This document shows, one piece after another, positions 1-10,395 of a stretch of 64,000 nt of DNA. Origin of the DNA: Lutraria lutraria (Eukaryota > Mollusca > Bivalvia > Venerida > Mactridae); NCBI GenBank assembly GCA_964023205.1, contig OZ026845.1, forward strand, positions 5,156,001 to 5,220,000, read 5' to 3'. The position numbers were made by a program, and so were the translations under genes. Each line of letters starts with the position of its first letter. The first letter of the stretch is position 1. The notes beneath the pieces were generated by a model that searched no databases, was not told the DNA's origin, and was given only the letters and a program-made list of their open reading frames with translations.

Positions 1-59
1 CTAAAAGAATCAGTAACTTTTTAACTCAGGCTAAACAGAAATCATAACTTATTACTCAC

Positions 60-229
60 CTTTCACCAATATTAAAAATTTTGTATTCCACTGTTAAGTC
101 TTTATCTTCAACCAAGTACTGATTTAAAATATTTTTAGATGCAAGCAATCTAGCTTGGCCATCTTCATCAGCGGAGTAGCCTTGGAATAGGGCAACAACT
201 AATAGACACAACGCAGATAGGACCTTCAT
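60..229 (-). CDS. SSR2: SSR2 / TRAP-beta, first coding exon (partial gene)
   Basis: This exon encodes the N-terminus of translocon-associated protein subunit beta, an ER membrane protein of the TRAP complex that sits beside the Sec61 channel and assists co-translational translocation. The product starts MKVLSALCLLVVALFQG, a clear signal peptide. It is followed by ARLLASKNILNQY and then DLTVEYKIFNIGE, which match the conserved lumenal start of metazoan SSR2 (ARLLASK..LN.Y, DLT..Y.I.N.G). The ATG at 229-227 lies directly after a polypyrimidine tract and AG (plus strand 230-240), so a 5' UTR intron ends at the start codon. The donor is AAAG|GTGAGT at 60/59, leaving phase 2. The rest of the gene lies beyond position 1. 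A donor-like site near 508 (AAA|GTGAGT, minus strand) could end the noncoding first exon. Identification is by similarity recalled from the family and is confident despite only 57 residues. Confidence 0.88.
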
Positions 230-654
230 CTGAAAAAAAACAAGATTGAATAACATATAAACAGGTAGGATGCTAAACTGTTGCAAGCTTTAATACCTTT
301 ATCAATAACAGAGTGAAATACCCCACCCACTGCCACGTTAAAAGACGCAGACCGTCAAGCGCACATTAGTAAGCACAGTCAGGGTAGAAAACATAGATTT
401 GTAAGTAAAATTTGTTAGAATCATGTTATAAAACAATACCAACAAAAGATGATGAAATAATTCCACCTTAACTTAAATTATTGAACAAAAAGTTTGCCAC
501 GACTCACTTTGCCGGTTCCCTTTTTAAACTGAGTAATCTCCCTTGATGGAAGCGGCGCTCTCGTGTAACTTGCACGCAGTATAAAACACTTTACACGTCA
601 TCAGTAAACGGTCAACTTGGCTAAAAGTTTAAGCCGGAGGTCCATGTGACCAAT

Positions 655-1065
655 ATAGATTACTGTCAAATTGGCCCCAAGTTAGATTGGCCCCAAAAAA
701 TTCAAATTGGCCCCAAGTCAGATTGGCCGCAGAAAAATATTTTGGTATTAAGATATTTTGATAATTATTGATAACATGAAAAATATATAGATAATGAAAC
801 TTTTTCTTTTTTGTCATTTTTGTGACGATTGATTCATCACTGTGACCAGGGATGCTATATAGCATCCCTGGTTCAGGTGAGAATTATAGATAATGATTAA
901 ATGTACATTTCTGCACCAGTAAAATAATATTTGATGATTAACAAGTATCTATATTTACAATTATTAAATGTAACATTTTTAAAGATCAAACATTTTGGGG
1001 CCAATCAGTGACTGAAAAAAGTACAGTGAGGCCAATTTGACCGATTTTGGTGACAATCTGACTCC
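655..1065. repeat. Foldback-like repeat with TTGGCCCC arms
   Basis: The left arm (about 661-735) has four imperfect direct copies of a motif like (C)AAATTGGCCCCAAG or AGATTGGCCCC. The right part (about 990-1,065) carries the complementary TTGGGGCCAATC followed by GAGGCCAATTTGACC. Opposed arms with short internal repeats suggest a non-autonomous DNA element. No target-site duplication was established. Confidence 0.45.
845..872. repeat. 28-bp perfect palindrome
   Basis: The half-site ACCAGGGATGCTAT is followed immediately by its exact reverse complement, giving a 28-bp palindrome without spacer. It sits inside the foldback-like repeat. Confidence 0.9.
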
Positions 1066-1586
1066 GTACCCCTATGACTAAATGCAGTAGATCTCCATAT
1101 CTTTCAAATATAATAGGCCTACACTGCAGTAACATTAAACACCCGATGATACTCCCAGTCCTTTTCACCTAAAAAAATCACATTCAGTTATCAGTCCAAT
1201 CAGGAACCACATATTACATGTAATGTGGAAATCCTTGCATAATTATCATGGTTAAAATCACAGCATTATAATTTAATATATTAACTCACGGGAGGACTGA
1301 TGTAAGTCCTTGTGTAAATATGTCCTTGATATTGTAATGTAAAGCCCCTAGTATACCTAAGTATATGCATTCTGATTTGCAACGCAAGTGGATGCGCCTC
1401 ACTATTCACATTAATTATCATTACATTTTTTGTTGTTTTCATGTACATTTATAGTCTTATTTAAACGTATCTGACAAAGTACGTACTAGATGTCATAGTG
1501 TTTGTTCAAATTAGAGGTGTAATCTTGCTCTAACGCGACCAAAAAGAAATTAACGTACCTTATAATTATATCGTTAAGCATTTGCT

Positions 1587-1975
1587 CTATATTATATATA
1601 TCATCATCACCTTTGAAACAAGACTGATGGGTAAATCATGAATGTAGAGAAGAAACAGAGTACGTCCTAAAGCTGAACCCTGATGAACACCAGAATCAAC
1701 AGTGGCTTCATCAACCACTACCTTCTGGGTTCTGTTACCGAGGAAGGCCCGTGTCCAGTGATGAGTATTACCTCTGATGCCGTAATGTTTTAATTTATGG
1801 AGGATTCTTATATGAACTACAACATTAAAAGCCTTGCTAAAATCCATAATAGCGACATCAACCTGGCTTTTCGTTACAGACTTGACTAAATCATTCATGA
1901 ATGAAACCCACAATTTGGGTCTCACTTGAACTACGAGCACGGCAGTCATACTGGTTGTCGATTACTTCTATACTT
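1587..1975 (-). pseudogene. Reverse-transcriptase relic of a non-LTR retrotransposon
   Basis: About 120 codons on the minus strand encode the palm region of a LINE-type reverse transcriptase. VAIMDFSKAFNVV corresponds to the usual LDFSKAFD.V motif, followed by HKLKHYGIRG, FLGNRTQKVVVD and SGVHQGSALGRTLFLLYIHDLP, corresponding to SGVPQGSVLGP.LFLLYINDLP. The catalytic FADD motif that should follow is missing, and several motif residues are altered (PQG to HQG, GPLLF to GRTLF). No start context or flanking domains remain. It is a dead 5'- and 3'-truncated fragment, unrelated in strand to the LINE pieces to its right. Confidence 0.8.
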
Positions 1976-3075
1976 GGATTCTAACTGTACAGCCAAAACG
2001 CGTTATGTTGAGCAAATCTGAGAATTCTTTGTCCCATTACATTCGCAAACAAAAATATTATGTTGTTAGTAAACTAAAATTTGGTATCTTTTCCATGCGA
2101 TATAATCAATATAGTCATTCTTAGATGGATATTATGCGTGTAAAGTAATCATATCTAGGACGATTGGTGGCAAATTAAGAATTTTTGGGTGATGTAATTC
2201 ACAGTAATGTTATTCACTACTAATTCATTGAGTATGAAGTATCAATTATCGTTATAAGAATGATGTTATGTGATACTTTCTTAAACCATACGCAACGGAG
2301 GTTTGAACTGGATTGAAACTTTCTGTCAGTGTAGTGTGATGCCTAGTAACGTAATTCACAGAACAAATTGTTAGTGCAAGTCCGTGTGGTACCTAGCTAC
2401 TACTTACATGATATGGTAAATTGATTTCGTAATCTATATATATGTCAGTGATGTATAAACAAATGTTTATTGAGTTTCTTTTTCGATAGTTGGATGTATA
2501 GCAGGTTTAAAATGGTAACGCAATTCACATGCATTTGTGGGACAAGCGTTTTTTATCTTTAAATATTGTACAATTATATATTTTAATGTACGGAATATCA
2601 CGAAATGCATTTTCAATATACATGTACATGTAAATTTAACATATATGCGTGTCGTCTACGAAATGCAATATATATATATATATATATGACCACTAAATAC
2701 ATTACCCTAGTTGTGGGACAGTTGTTTTTCTATATAATGTTGTGTTTGACATGCAGAAATAACTATATACCAATATGAAAGTTAAAATTGTTTGTGTATA
2801 TTTAGATCATAAAATTAGGACCGATTACTAAAATACAACAAGAAGTTTGGAAATAAATGGATATTTCATGGCCACAGATCGTTGTGACACTTACTATTTT
2901 CAGGTAGTTGTATTAACAATACAACTACCTGCTATTTTTAATTGCTCAACTTAACGAGATTTGGCTGTGTAATTGATGCTGCTTAGGAAATTCGGGATGA
3001 TTTACGTTCATGCTTCAATCAAGGTCCATAGTACTGTTGTATACACTCACGCATGTTTAAAAAGCACATACTGAG
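1976..3075. other. AT-rich noncoding stretch
   Basis: No exon or RNA gene is recognisable. It holds a short (TA)n run near 2,668-2,688 and one strong hairpin at 2,901-2,931. Confidence 0.45.
2901..2931. repeat. 14-bp-stem hairpin
   Basis: CAGGTAGTTGTATT, the loop AAC, then the exact reverse complement of the first arm. This is a perfect stem with a 3-nt loop. There is no run of T after it and no gene beside it; it could be transposon-derived. Confidence 0.75.
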
Positions 3076-3099
3076 TTGACACTTGGCCGTCTTTGTATA

Positions 3100-3720
3100 G
3101 TTTTCGGAAACATAGTTGAGGCCCGTGCTGGGGAACAAGAGAACAGTGAAGAGGTAGTTCGGGATTTTCTAGTCTCCATAATGAAATTCGCTATTGAAGT
3201 GGTAAATGAGTTGAAATTTGAAAGAGTTCATAGAATGGGTAAAATAAGATCTGGTAAAATAAGGCCAATAGTGACAAAGTTTAATTCATTCAAAGAGCGT
3301 GAAATGGTTAGGAAATCTGGTGATCGATGTATTGAAAGGTAGTGCTTTTTATATTCATGAGCAATTTCCAAAGGAGGTGTCGGACAGAAGGAGGAAACTA
3401 CAGTACCTAAAACGAAGGAAGCACGTAATAAAGGATCCAAGGCGTGGATCTCGTACGACACGCTGTACATTGATGGCAAACCATGCAACCATACTGTTGA
3501 ATAGGGGTACGATGGGGGTAATCTTTCCATATTATCATGAAATGTGAACGGCTTGAACACAGACAAAAAGAGTAGTGACGACTTTGTAAATATTGTAAAA
3601 AAGTATGATATTGTATTCATGTATGAATCATGGACAACCAAAAGCAGTGATATTAATCTATGTGGTTACCATTCTTTGAACTTCTACAGAAAATTTCAAC
3701 ACCGTAATGCTAGGTTAGCC
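3100..3720 (+). pseudogene. LINE relic: ORF1-like RNA-binding region plus start of endonuclease domain
   Basis: The sequence reads in three successive frames. The first (to about 3,335) gives FERVHRMGK and RPIVTKFNSFKERE. The second (about 3,336-3,525) gives KGSAFYIHEQFPKEVSDRRRK and LYIDGKPC. The third (about 3,526-3,720) gives a start like an apurinic endonuclease, with S-stop-NVNGLN in place of SWNVNGL, then FVNIVKKYDIVFMYESWT and GYHSLNFYRKF. This order, an L1-type ORF1 C-terminal domain running into an EEP endonuclease, is seen in several invertebrate non-LTR elements. Frameshifts near 3,335 and 3,525 and a TGG-to-TGA change at about 3,538 show that it is dead. It stops abruptly where a 72-bp tandem array begins; no reverse transcriptase follows. 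Confidence 0.75.
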
Positions 3721-3722
3721 CA

Positions 3723-4010
3723 CAGACACTTGTTTAGAAAAAATTACCCCACCCACCACAGTCGCGCTTACTATCAATATACATATAAATACTACAGACA
3801 CTTGTTTAGAAAAAAATACCCCACCCACCACAGTCGCTCTTACTATCAATATACATATAAATACTACAGACACTTGTTTAGAAAAAATTACCCCACCCAC
3901 CACAGTCGCGCTTACTATCAATATACATATAAATACTACAGACACTTGTTTAGAAAAAAATACCCCACCCACCACAGTCGCTCTTACTATCAATATACAT
4001 GCATATAAAT
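3723..4010 (+). repeat. Four-copy 72-bp tandem repeat
   Basis: Four copies start at 3,723, 3,795, 3,867 and 3,939, each beginning CAGACACTTGTTTAG. Two variants alternate (A: AAATTACC plus CGCGCTTA; B: AAAATACC plus CGCTCTTA) in the order A-B-A-B, so a 144-bp dimer was duplicated. The period is a multiple of three, so the frame of the preceding LINE fragment stays open through the array, probably by chance. It joins the truncated LINE end directly. Confidence 0.93.
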
Positions 4011-4086
4011 ACCAGAAGATGACAAGCTCCAAACGAAAGTAGAACATATTTTTAGGGTTTTTCTAACGAACGAAAGGTAAACTTAC

Positions 4087-4148
4087 ATTGGAATCCTGTT
4101 TTGCTTATCTAAAACTGCTTTTTCTATATTAACTGGCACGTTTTCCAT
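4087..4148 (-). CDS. Possible first coding exon of an unidentified gene
   Basis: On the minus strand an ATG at 4,148 (context ACAACATGG) opens a 20-codon frame beginning MENVPVNIEKAVLDK. It ends in a strong donor, CCAAT|GTAAGTTT, at 4,087/4,086. I do not recognise the peptide. The next exon would lie leftward, where only repeats and SSR2 are visible, so any partner exon is far away or absent. This may be a chance frame; it is listed because the start context and donor are both good. Confidence 0.25.
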
Positions 4149-6550
4149 GTTGTACTTAACTGAATATCGTAGAATTCCAACTTTTTCACGTTTTGCACTG
4201 TGGGGGCTGTTGCGATCGAACATTTGTCACAGAAACGGTAAGCAGGCGACAACTAGACTATTAGCGCGTATCGCGGTTCCCTGCGACAACACGATAACGC
4301 AGTATTAGGGACCGATATTACCAGGACATATTGATTTTGTGTTGAAATGAAGTGTCGGTTGAATTTCGGGTGCTTTGGACTTTTAAATATTTCACATTTG
4401 TAAGTATTTTATTATTTGTAATTCTTACAATGTGTTTTGACTTTAATATACACATTTGTAAGTATTTTTCTCCTTTTCTTTGTAATATTTCACTATGCTT
4501 AGTAAAAGTCAGGCGTATGTCTTTGCGGCTGCTGTAGCATGTCATAATATTGTGTTGACTGGTCAGGGTTGAGAATGAACAACAACATGAACATTCTGAA
4601 AAAAGTATCATAATGAGGAATTTAATGAATTGGAAAAGTATTTACGTTGCTGCAGATAGTATGCATATAAGCATAAAGCATATATTACACTCGAGATAAT
4701 TTTTATTTAGATTAACAAAAAGGTGCTTATCATATATCATAGATTTACCAACAACATTGTACTTTAACGCAGTAACTTAATCAAATGTTTGATCATACTT
4801 TCGAAAAGTGCACAAACGCTTTAATGAAATTAAATATAAAAATCGATCGATTGCTCCTTGCAATAGAAGACTGGCGTAAGGAAAATGCAGAATATGAATA
4901 CAAGGAGATGACAGTTTAAATCGGTTTTATTACGGTTGCCAAGCTATTTTTGGCTAACACACACTCAATGATCATACCGTACGTGATCTCCCTATAAACA
5001 CTTAAATCGAGTATCATTTACATGTTCCGGTGATGATGTCTAAAATTACAATTCAAAATTGGTATTTGGTCATCAATACAAATGATGAAACGAAATGAAA
5101 ATTTGTGTAAAACGCGATTTCCTATATATGTATGAAGAAATATTGTGTGCATATTCATTTTGACGAGTTTTGAATCATATGTACATTGTATACATATTTT
5201 ATATATGGCTATAAAGTGAGCCATTATATTTAGCATCAAGAATAAGTAGTGAATATAGACATTATATATAATAATATATAAACCACAAGACAGATTTACT
5301 ACAAACGTACTGTAACAGTTGGGGTTTAAAAGTCAATACAATAATCAAAGTACTGAAAGTACTGTCGGAATTTGATTTTTTTCCTATGAGGCAAGTCACT
5401 GGTGTTGCTCGCAACACAACAATGACTGTTATGAGAAATCCTAAATTAGGAACTGTATAGTTGATGGATATTTATGCTTAGGAATTTACATACACCATCT
5501 TAATTAATATTGCCATCTATTTATGTACATATTTATATTCATGTGCTAAATTCCATCAACCTAGCATGATGGTTATCTAAGTTATCAGTTGTTTCGAGTT
5601 TTTTATGTAGCCCATTATCCAGCCTATAATTTTCCGAATCCATCGGTACCAAAATAAGCACTGTTGCTGTCGTATTTACTGATTTAATACATACCGAAAA
5701 GCTCTTCAAACCGCTCCATTTTAATAATATATCTTGATTATGACCACATGTCACTTTAATTGCACACTACAGTGTTAGAAACGAATTAAAATCGACCTAC
5801 ATAATTCTTTTAGTGATAATCTGGTTTCGAAGAGTTTTTCGATTTTCCATGTTTTTTGTTCCATACACGGAACAAAATTGCTATCGAAATGAACTGACAT
5901 AAACCGGGCACTATCGATTGATTAATCGTAGTTTCAGATTTTTTCAGAAAATGTTTATTAATGGTATGTGAATTATAGTTTATTGTAAAAATTATAGCTA
6001 TTCGGAAACGAGCCGTTATACGGCGATATTTGCCGATCTCGCTACGGAATATACCGACATCGTACGATTTCATCAGTTCCATTACGATCTTCCTGTCTTA
6101 ACTCACACACTGTGAACCAACATAATAATTGCGAACTTCACAATAACTGTTATTTCTTCGCAAATTTATGTGTACCGCCATTCTGTTCTCTGCACTTCGA
6201 CGGGAAACCCCCACATTCTATTTTTAGAATTTATCCAACTATATATAGCTCTAGCCGATAGTATCGATCGATACGCGTTATGGATATAAACCTTAACACT
6301 GATTTACATGTCAAAAAGTCACATATAAGACATACATCAATAGTAGATTAATGTAATTACATGCATACTTCTGTAGAGAAATTACTGACCTACTGAACGA
6401 AAGCCGAAAGTAGAACTATTTTATGCTAAACTAGTTGGTTTCCGTCCACAATCTTACAACACACATTAGAGTGAGAGTGGGAACGGGAACCATGACAGTT
6501 ATGGAGCTCACGACATTTTAGTAAGTCAACGATAGCAAAGGAATTTGATA
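4149..6550. other. Unique AT-rich sequence, no gene recognised
   Basis: I find no convincing exon, tRNA or repeat structure. Short open frames here lack family motifs and splice signals. The stretch separates two LINE fragments of the same orientation (3,100-3,720 and 6,556-7,866), so it may be an insertion between them. Confidence 0.4.
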
Positions 6551-6555
6551 ATCAA

Positions 6556-7866
6556 ATTCCAAAAACGAAGATTATGGTATTCAGAAAGCGCGGTAAATTG
6601 TTATCTTCTGAAAAATGGTCTTATGAAGGGCAATATTTAGAAACTGTAGATAATTTTAATTATCTTGGCACGATTTTTAATTATACTGGTAATTTTGCTT
6701 TAAATCAAGAACACTTAACTGATAAAGCTTTAAAAGCCTTAAATATTTTGTTATTCAATTGTAAAAAATTCGAATTAAGTCCAAACATTTTATGTCAATT
6801 ATTTGATTCTTTTGTAGGCTCTATACTTGGATATGCATCAGAAATATGGGGATATACTAAATCCAAAGAAATTGAACGGGTACATTTAAAATTTTGTCGT
6901 CGTCTTTTAAAAGTTAAAAATAATACATGTATAGTAGGAATATATGGTGAACTTGGGCGTTATCCGCTGTACCTTTCACGGTATGTTCGTATTATCAAGT
7001 ATTGGTGTAAGATTAAACATTCAGACAATATTATTATTAAAACAATGTATTTGCAAAGTTTAGATGGTTGTCAAAATGGTTATAAAAACTGGGTCTACAA
7101 TGTTAAAACTTCACTTGATAACTATGGATTTTCGTATGTCTTTTATCTAAATTTTTCTGTGGATACTAAACAGTTCCCTTTTATTTTTAAAAATCGAATT
7201 CTAGATTGCTATAAACAAGAATGGGCTACTAATATTGATAAAAGACCAGTTTTAAGTAATTACAAGCATTTTAAAACATTTTGTTATGAAAACTATCTTG
7301 ATATTCTTCCGAAAGACCTTAGATTTAATTTTTGTAGATTAAGACTATCTGTGCATCCTTTAATGATACAAACAGGCCGAACTTCAAATAATTTCATACC
7401 TCGTGAAAGAAGAATTTGTATTTTTTGTGATAAGTCAGATTTAGAAGATGAGTTTCATTTTATTTGCATTTGTCCAAAATATTCATCATTACGTAAAAAA
7501 AAACATTAAGAGATATTTCTATGTAAGACCTTCCATGTACAAATTTTTTGAACTTTTAAAATATAACATCTGATAATAAAAATACTTTATTTAACTTAGC
7601 GAAATATGTAAAAGAAGCCCTGTTGTTAAGATCTTCATACATGACTAGTTAACTTCTATTTGATGTGTTGATTATATATTATGTCTGCATATTTTGCTTA
7701 TATATAAATGATAATTTGTATATTTAGTTTCCCTACTCCTCTGTTTTGTTTCCAACTAATTTATGTTTACTCCCATGTCGCATGTAAATTATGTATATAT
7801 TTGTATTATGTAAATGATGATGAGCCATGGCTCAAGTCAAGTAATAAAATATCTGTTCTGTTCTGT
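6556..7866 (+). mobile_element. 5'-truncated LINE: post-palm RT region, zinc-finger tail and 3' UTR
   Basis: The sequence opens inside the reverse transcriptase just after the palm (PKTKIMVFRKRGKL, then NFNYLGTIF) and runs through the thumb. LFDSFVGSILGYASEIWG and HLKFCRRLLKVK mark this region. It ends in a cysteine/histidine tail (ICIFCDKSDLEDEFHF, CPKY), typical of these elements. A one-base slip in an A-run near 7,500 breaks the frame; the next frame continues KRYFYVRPSMYKFFELLKYN. A second slip near 7,570 leads to NLAKYVKEALLLRSS and a stop near 7,652. The 3' UTR ends AATAAAATATCTGTTCTGTT, a LINE-like terminus. The RT catalytic core is absent. Both tandem-duplication junctions to the right reuse this element's 3' end (from 7,564 and 7,765). 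Confidence 0.85.
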
Positions 7867-7997
7867 ATAATTGATTTTTAAGCACTATATATTGTACTTA
7901 GCATGCTCTTCTTTGTGTCAAAATGCATCTATAATGTATTGTTGAGCTATGTTTATACTTGACTAGTTGTCAATATAATTTATCAATGTTGCATTTT

Positions 7998-9103
7998 AGC
8001 TCACATCTCACAAAGTGACAAAGTGAGCTATTAGGATCACTCTCCGTCCGGCGTCCGGTGTCGTGCGTCGTGCGGTGTGCGTCGTCAAACTTTATGTTGT
8101 GACCACACTAGGGGCCACATTTTTGGCTCAATTTTAGCAAAACTGGGTCAGAACGTTAATATCAACAAAATATCGGACGTGTTCGATATTGGGCCATTTG
8201 GGGTCAAAAACTAGGTCACCAGGGCCAAATAAGGGAAAACCTTGTGAACACTTTAGAAATCACTGTTTTGACTGTATCTTCATGAAACTTTGTCAGAATG
8301 TTTATTTTAATAATATGTAGGTCAAGTTTGAAAATGGGTAATTTCTGTAGTAAAATTAGGTCACTAGGGCAAATTGCTGGAAAACCTTGTGAACACTCTA
8401 GAAGTCACTGTTTTGATTGGATGATCATGAAACCTTGTCAGAATGTTTGTCTTCATAATATCTTGGACGAGTTCGAACATGGGTCATCTTGGGTCAAAAA
8501 CTAGGTCACTAGGTCAAATCTTATGAAAAACCATGTTAACACTGTAGGTCAAGTATAAATATGGGTCATCTGGGGTCAATAACTAGGTCACCAGGTCAAA
8601 TCTTAGGAAAACTTTGTTAACACTGTAGATGTCACAGTTTTAATTGGATCTTCACCAAACCTTGTCAAAATGTTTGCCTCAATGATATGTGGGTCAAGGA
8701 TGAACATGGGTCAGTCGGGTTCAAAAACTGGGTCACAAGGTCAAATCTTAGGTAAAAATCTTGTAAAAGCTCTAAATGTCATGGTTTTGATTGGATCTTG
8801 GCCAAACCTTGTCAGATTGTTTGTCTTAATGATATTAAGGACAAGTTCAAATATGGGTCACATAGGGTCAAAAACCAGGTCACAAGGTCAAATCTTAGGA
8901 AAACCTTATTAACACTGTAGATGTCAAATTTTGATCGTATCTTCACCAAACCTAGTCAGACTGTTTGTCTTAATGATATGTGAGACAAATTCGAACATAG
9001 GTCGTCTGGGGTCAAAAACTAGGTCACCGGTTCAAAACAATGTTTTAATGAGTGAACAGTGATTGTCATGTGAGCGATATAGGGCAATCTTGGCCCTCTT
9101 GTT
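7998..9103 (+). mobile_element. Hairpin-ended repeat element with 150-bp monomers (border element, copy 1)
   Basis: The 5' end folds back on itself (AGCTCAC...GTGAGCT enclosing a short inner stem), followed by a CG-rich run (TCCGTCCGGCGTCCGG). The body is several imperfect monomers of about 145-150 bp. Each carries CTAGGTCAC, GAAAACCTTGT, ACTGT, GATTGGATC, CTTGTCAGA and a GACGAGTTCGAACATGGGTC-like stretch. The 3' end has the hairpin AGGGCCA-TCT-TGGCCCT (one base altered in this copy) followed by CTTGTT. There is no coding capacity. Terminal hairpins plus a tandem core recall non-autonomous Helitron/Helentron-like elements, but the class is not proven. I recall similar repeats as abundant in bivalves. 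Confidence 0.75.
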
Positions 9104-10395
9104 ACATTTGTTCTTACTAAATGTACATTATTATAAATGAAACAAGTTTAAAACTGATATTATGTACTCATCACGCTCATCATTTGTAAATACACATTTT
9201 AAGTTTTTTAACCATTAATTGTTGCATTCATTTAAATTTATTCACATGCTTTATTTAAGAATGTTTTCATATATTATTGATGTTGGTAATTTGTGCCCTT
9301 AACCATTTTCTTTTTATTTCGTTTCTTCATAAACACTCCATATCTTATAATATTTTGACAAATTATTATGTTGAAATGATTTTTTTTCTTTTTAAAAAGA
9401 ACATTATACACCTTCTCCGCCACTGTTCTGAATTATCATCTCAAATACATTCTTAAGGATAAGACCGTCGCAAAATGTACTTGTTTAAATACTTAGCTTA
9501 CTCTCATCTATTGGTATCATTTCAAAAAACAACTTTATATCTCATTTGTTAGTTCAAGCCATATTCTGCGTAAAGCAGTAATTATCTTTCATGTTAACCA
9601 TTGTCTTTGTCACGTCATTTGTAATTTCACGTATGTAATTGTATGTTCACATGGGCCTCAGTGCCTACTGATTTCAAAATAAACTATATCCATCCATATA
9701 TTCACAATGTATATTCAACTATTCGCACATCCAATAGATATACATTGTACGTTCAAGTATATCTAAATCAAAAGTTTGCAGAAAATGTTTGTTGCGACTT
9801 GACATGTACGCGTGTTTTGATTCAAGAAATACGTTGAAAGCAATCATACTGTAATTCCTCTCTGTGATCGATGTTTCAAAATCTCAGATAAAGTAAAACA
9901 GTTTGATTTGTAAATGCTTTGTGATGTTCTTGTGGCGTTACGAGCTTGATGTACACTTTGTCTTTATGACCTTATGTTGTGAAAGAATATTTGGCATGTT
10001 TACCACCATTACAATGAGACGTACCAAGGTGTATGTTTCTGGTTACTTACTCATTTTTTGTTTTTGTTTTATTATTGAAAGATGTTTCGAGCCCAATAAA
10101 ATGTCGAGAGTCGAGGAAAAAATATTAGGGTCAGATTAATATCAGATAACCTGAAACAAACCATGTTTACGTCTGAGTATAGATTTGTCACTTATATTTT
10201 TCAACACAATGTACTGATAATAACATATTCAATGTTCAAATTACGTATCAATATAGACACAACAATTCACTCGATCATGCTTAATGAACGCGAGTGGGTT
10301 AAAGAAAAAAAAACATCGATAATAATGCATTATTTGGTATTTATTAGCCATTTATATAGCGTGCGTGATACTTCTTGAAATAGCCATAGCGTGCT
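9104..10395. other. Downstream flank of protease copy 1
   Basis: AT-rich sequence with no recognisable exon. The counterparts in the other units are 23,681-24,991 and 39,441-40,749. Its only clear signal is the protease poly(A) signal at its right end. Confidence 0.5.
10340..10345 (-). terminator. Poly(A) signal AATAAA, protease copy 1
   Basis: AATAAA on the minus strand 51 nt past the stop codon at 10,396, conserved in all three copies. Confidence 0.65.

Larger units (their letters stand above)
230..1586. other. Intergenic / SSR2 5' flank with repeat-derived sequence
   Basis: I see no coding exon. The interval contains the likely SSR2 5' UTR intron and promoter (about 230-620), a foldback-like repeat (about 655-1,065) and otherwise AT-rich sequence without recognisable structure. 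Confidence 0.5.

Noticed and set aside
8298..8912. Open frames inside the border element (for example about 80 codons with repeated [17 protein letters not shown] text)
   Set aside because: They arise from the 150-bp tandem monomers. The frame is not kept between copies and no protein family fits.
9643..10378. Several short plus-strand open frames repeated in all three units (64, 78 and about 71 codons)
   Set aside because: They have no family motifs, no splice context and low-complexity AT-driven composition. They recur only because the DNA is triplicated, and copy 3 shows frame disruption in one of them.
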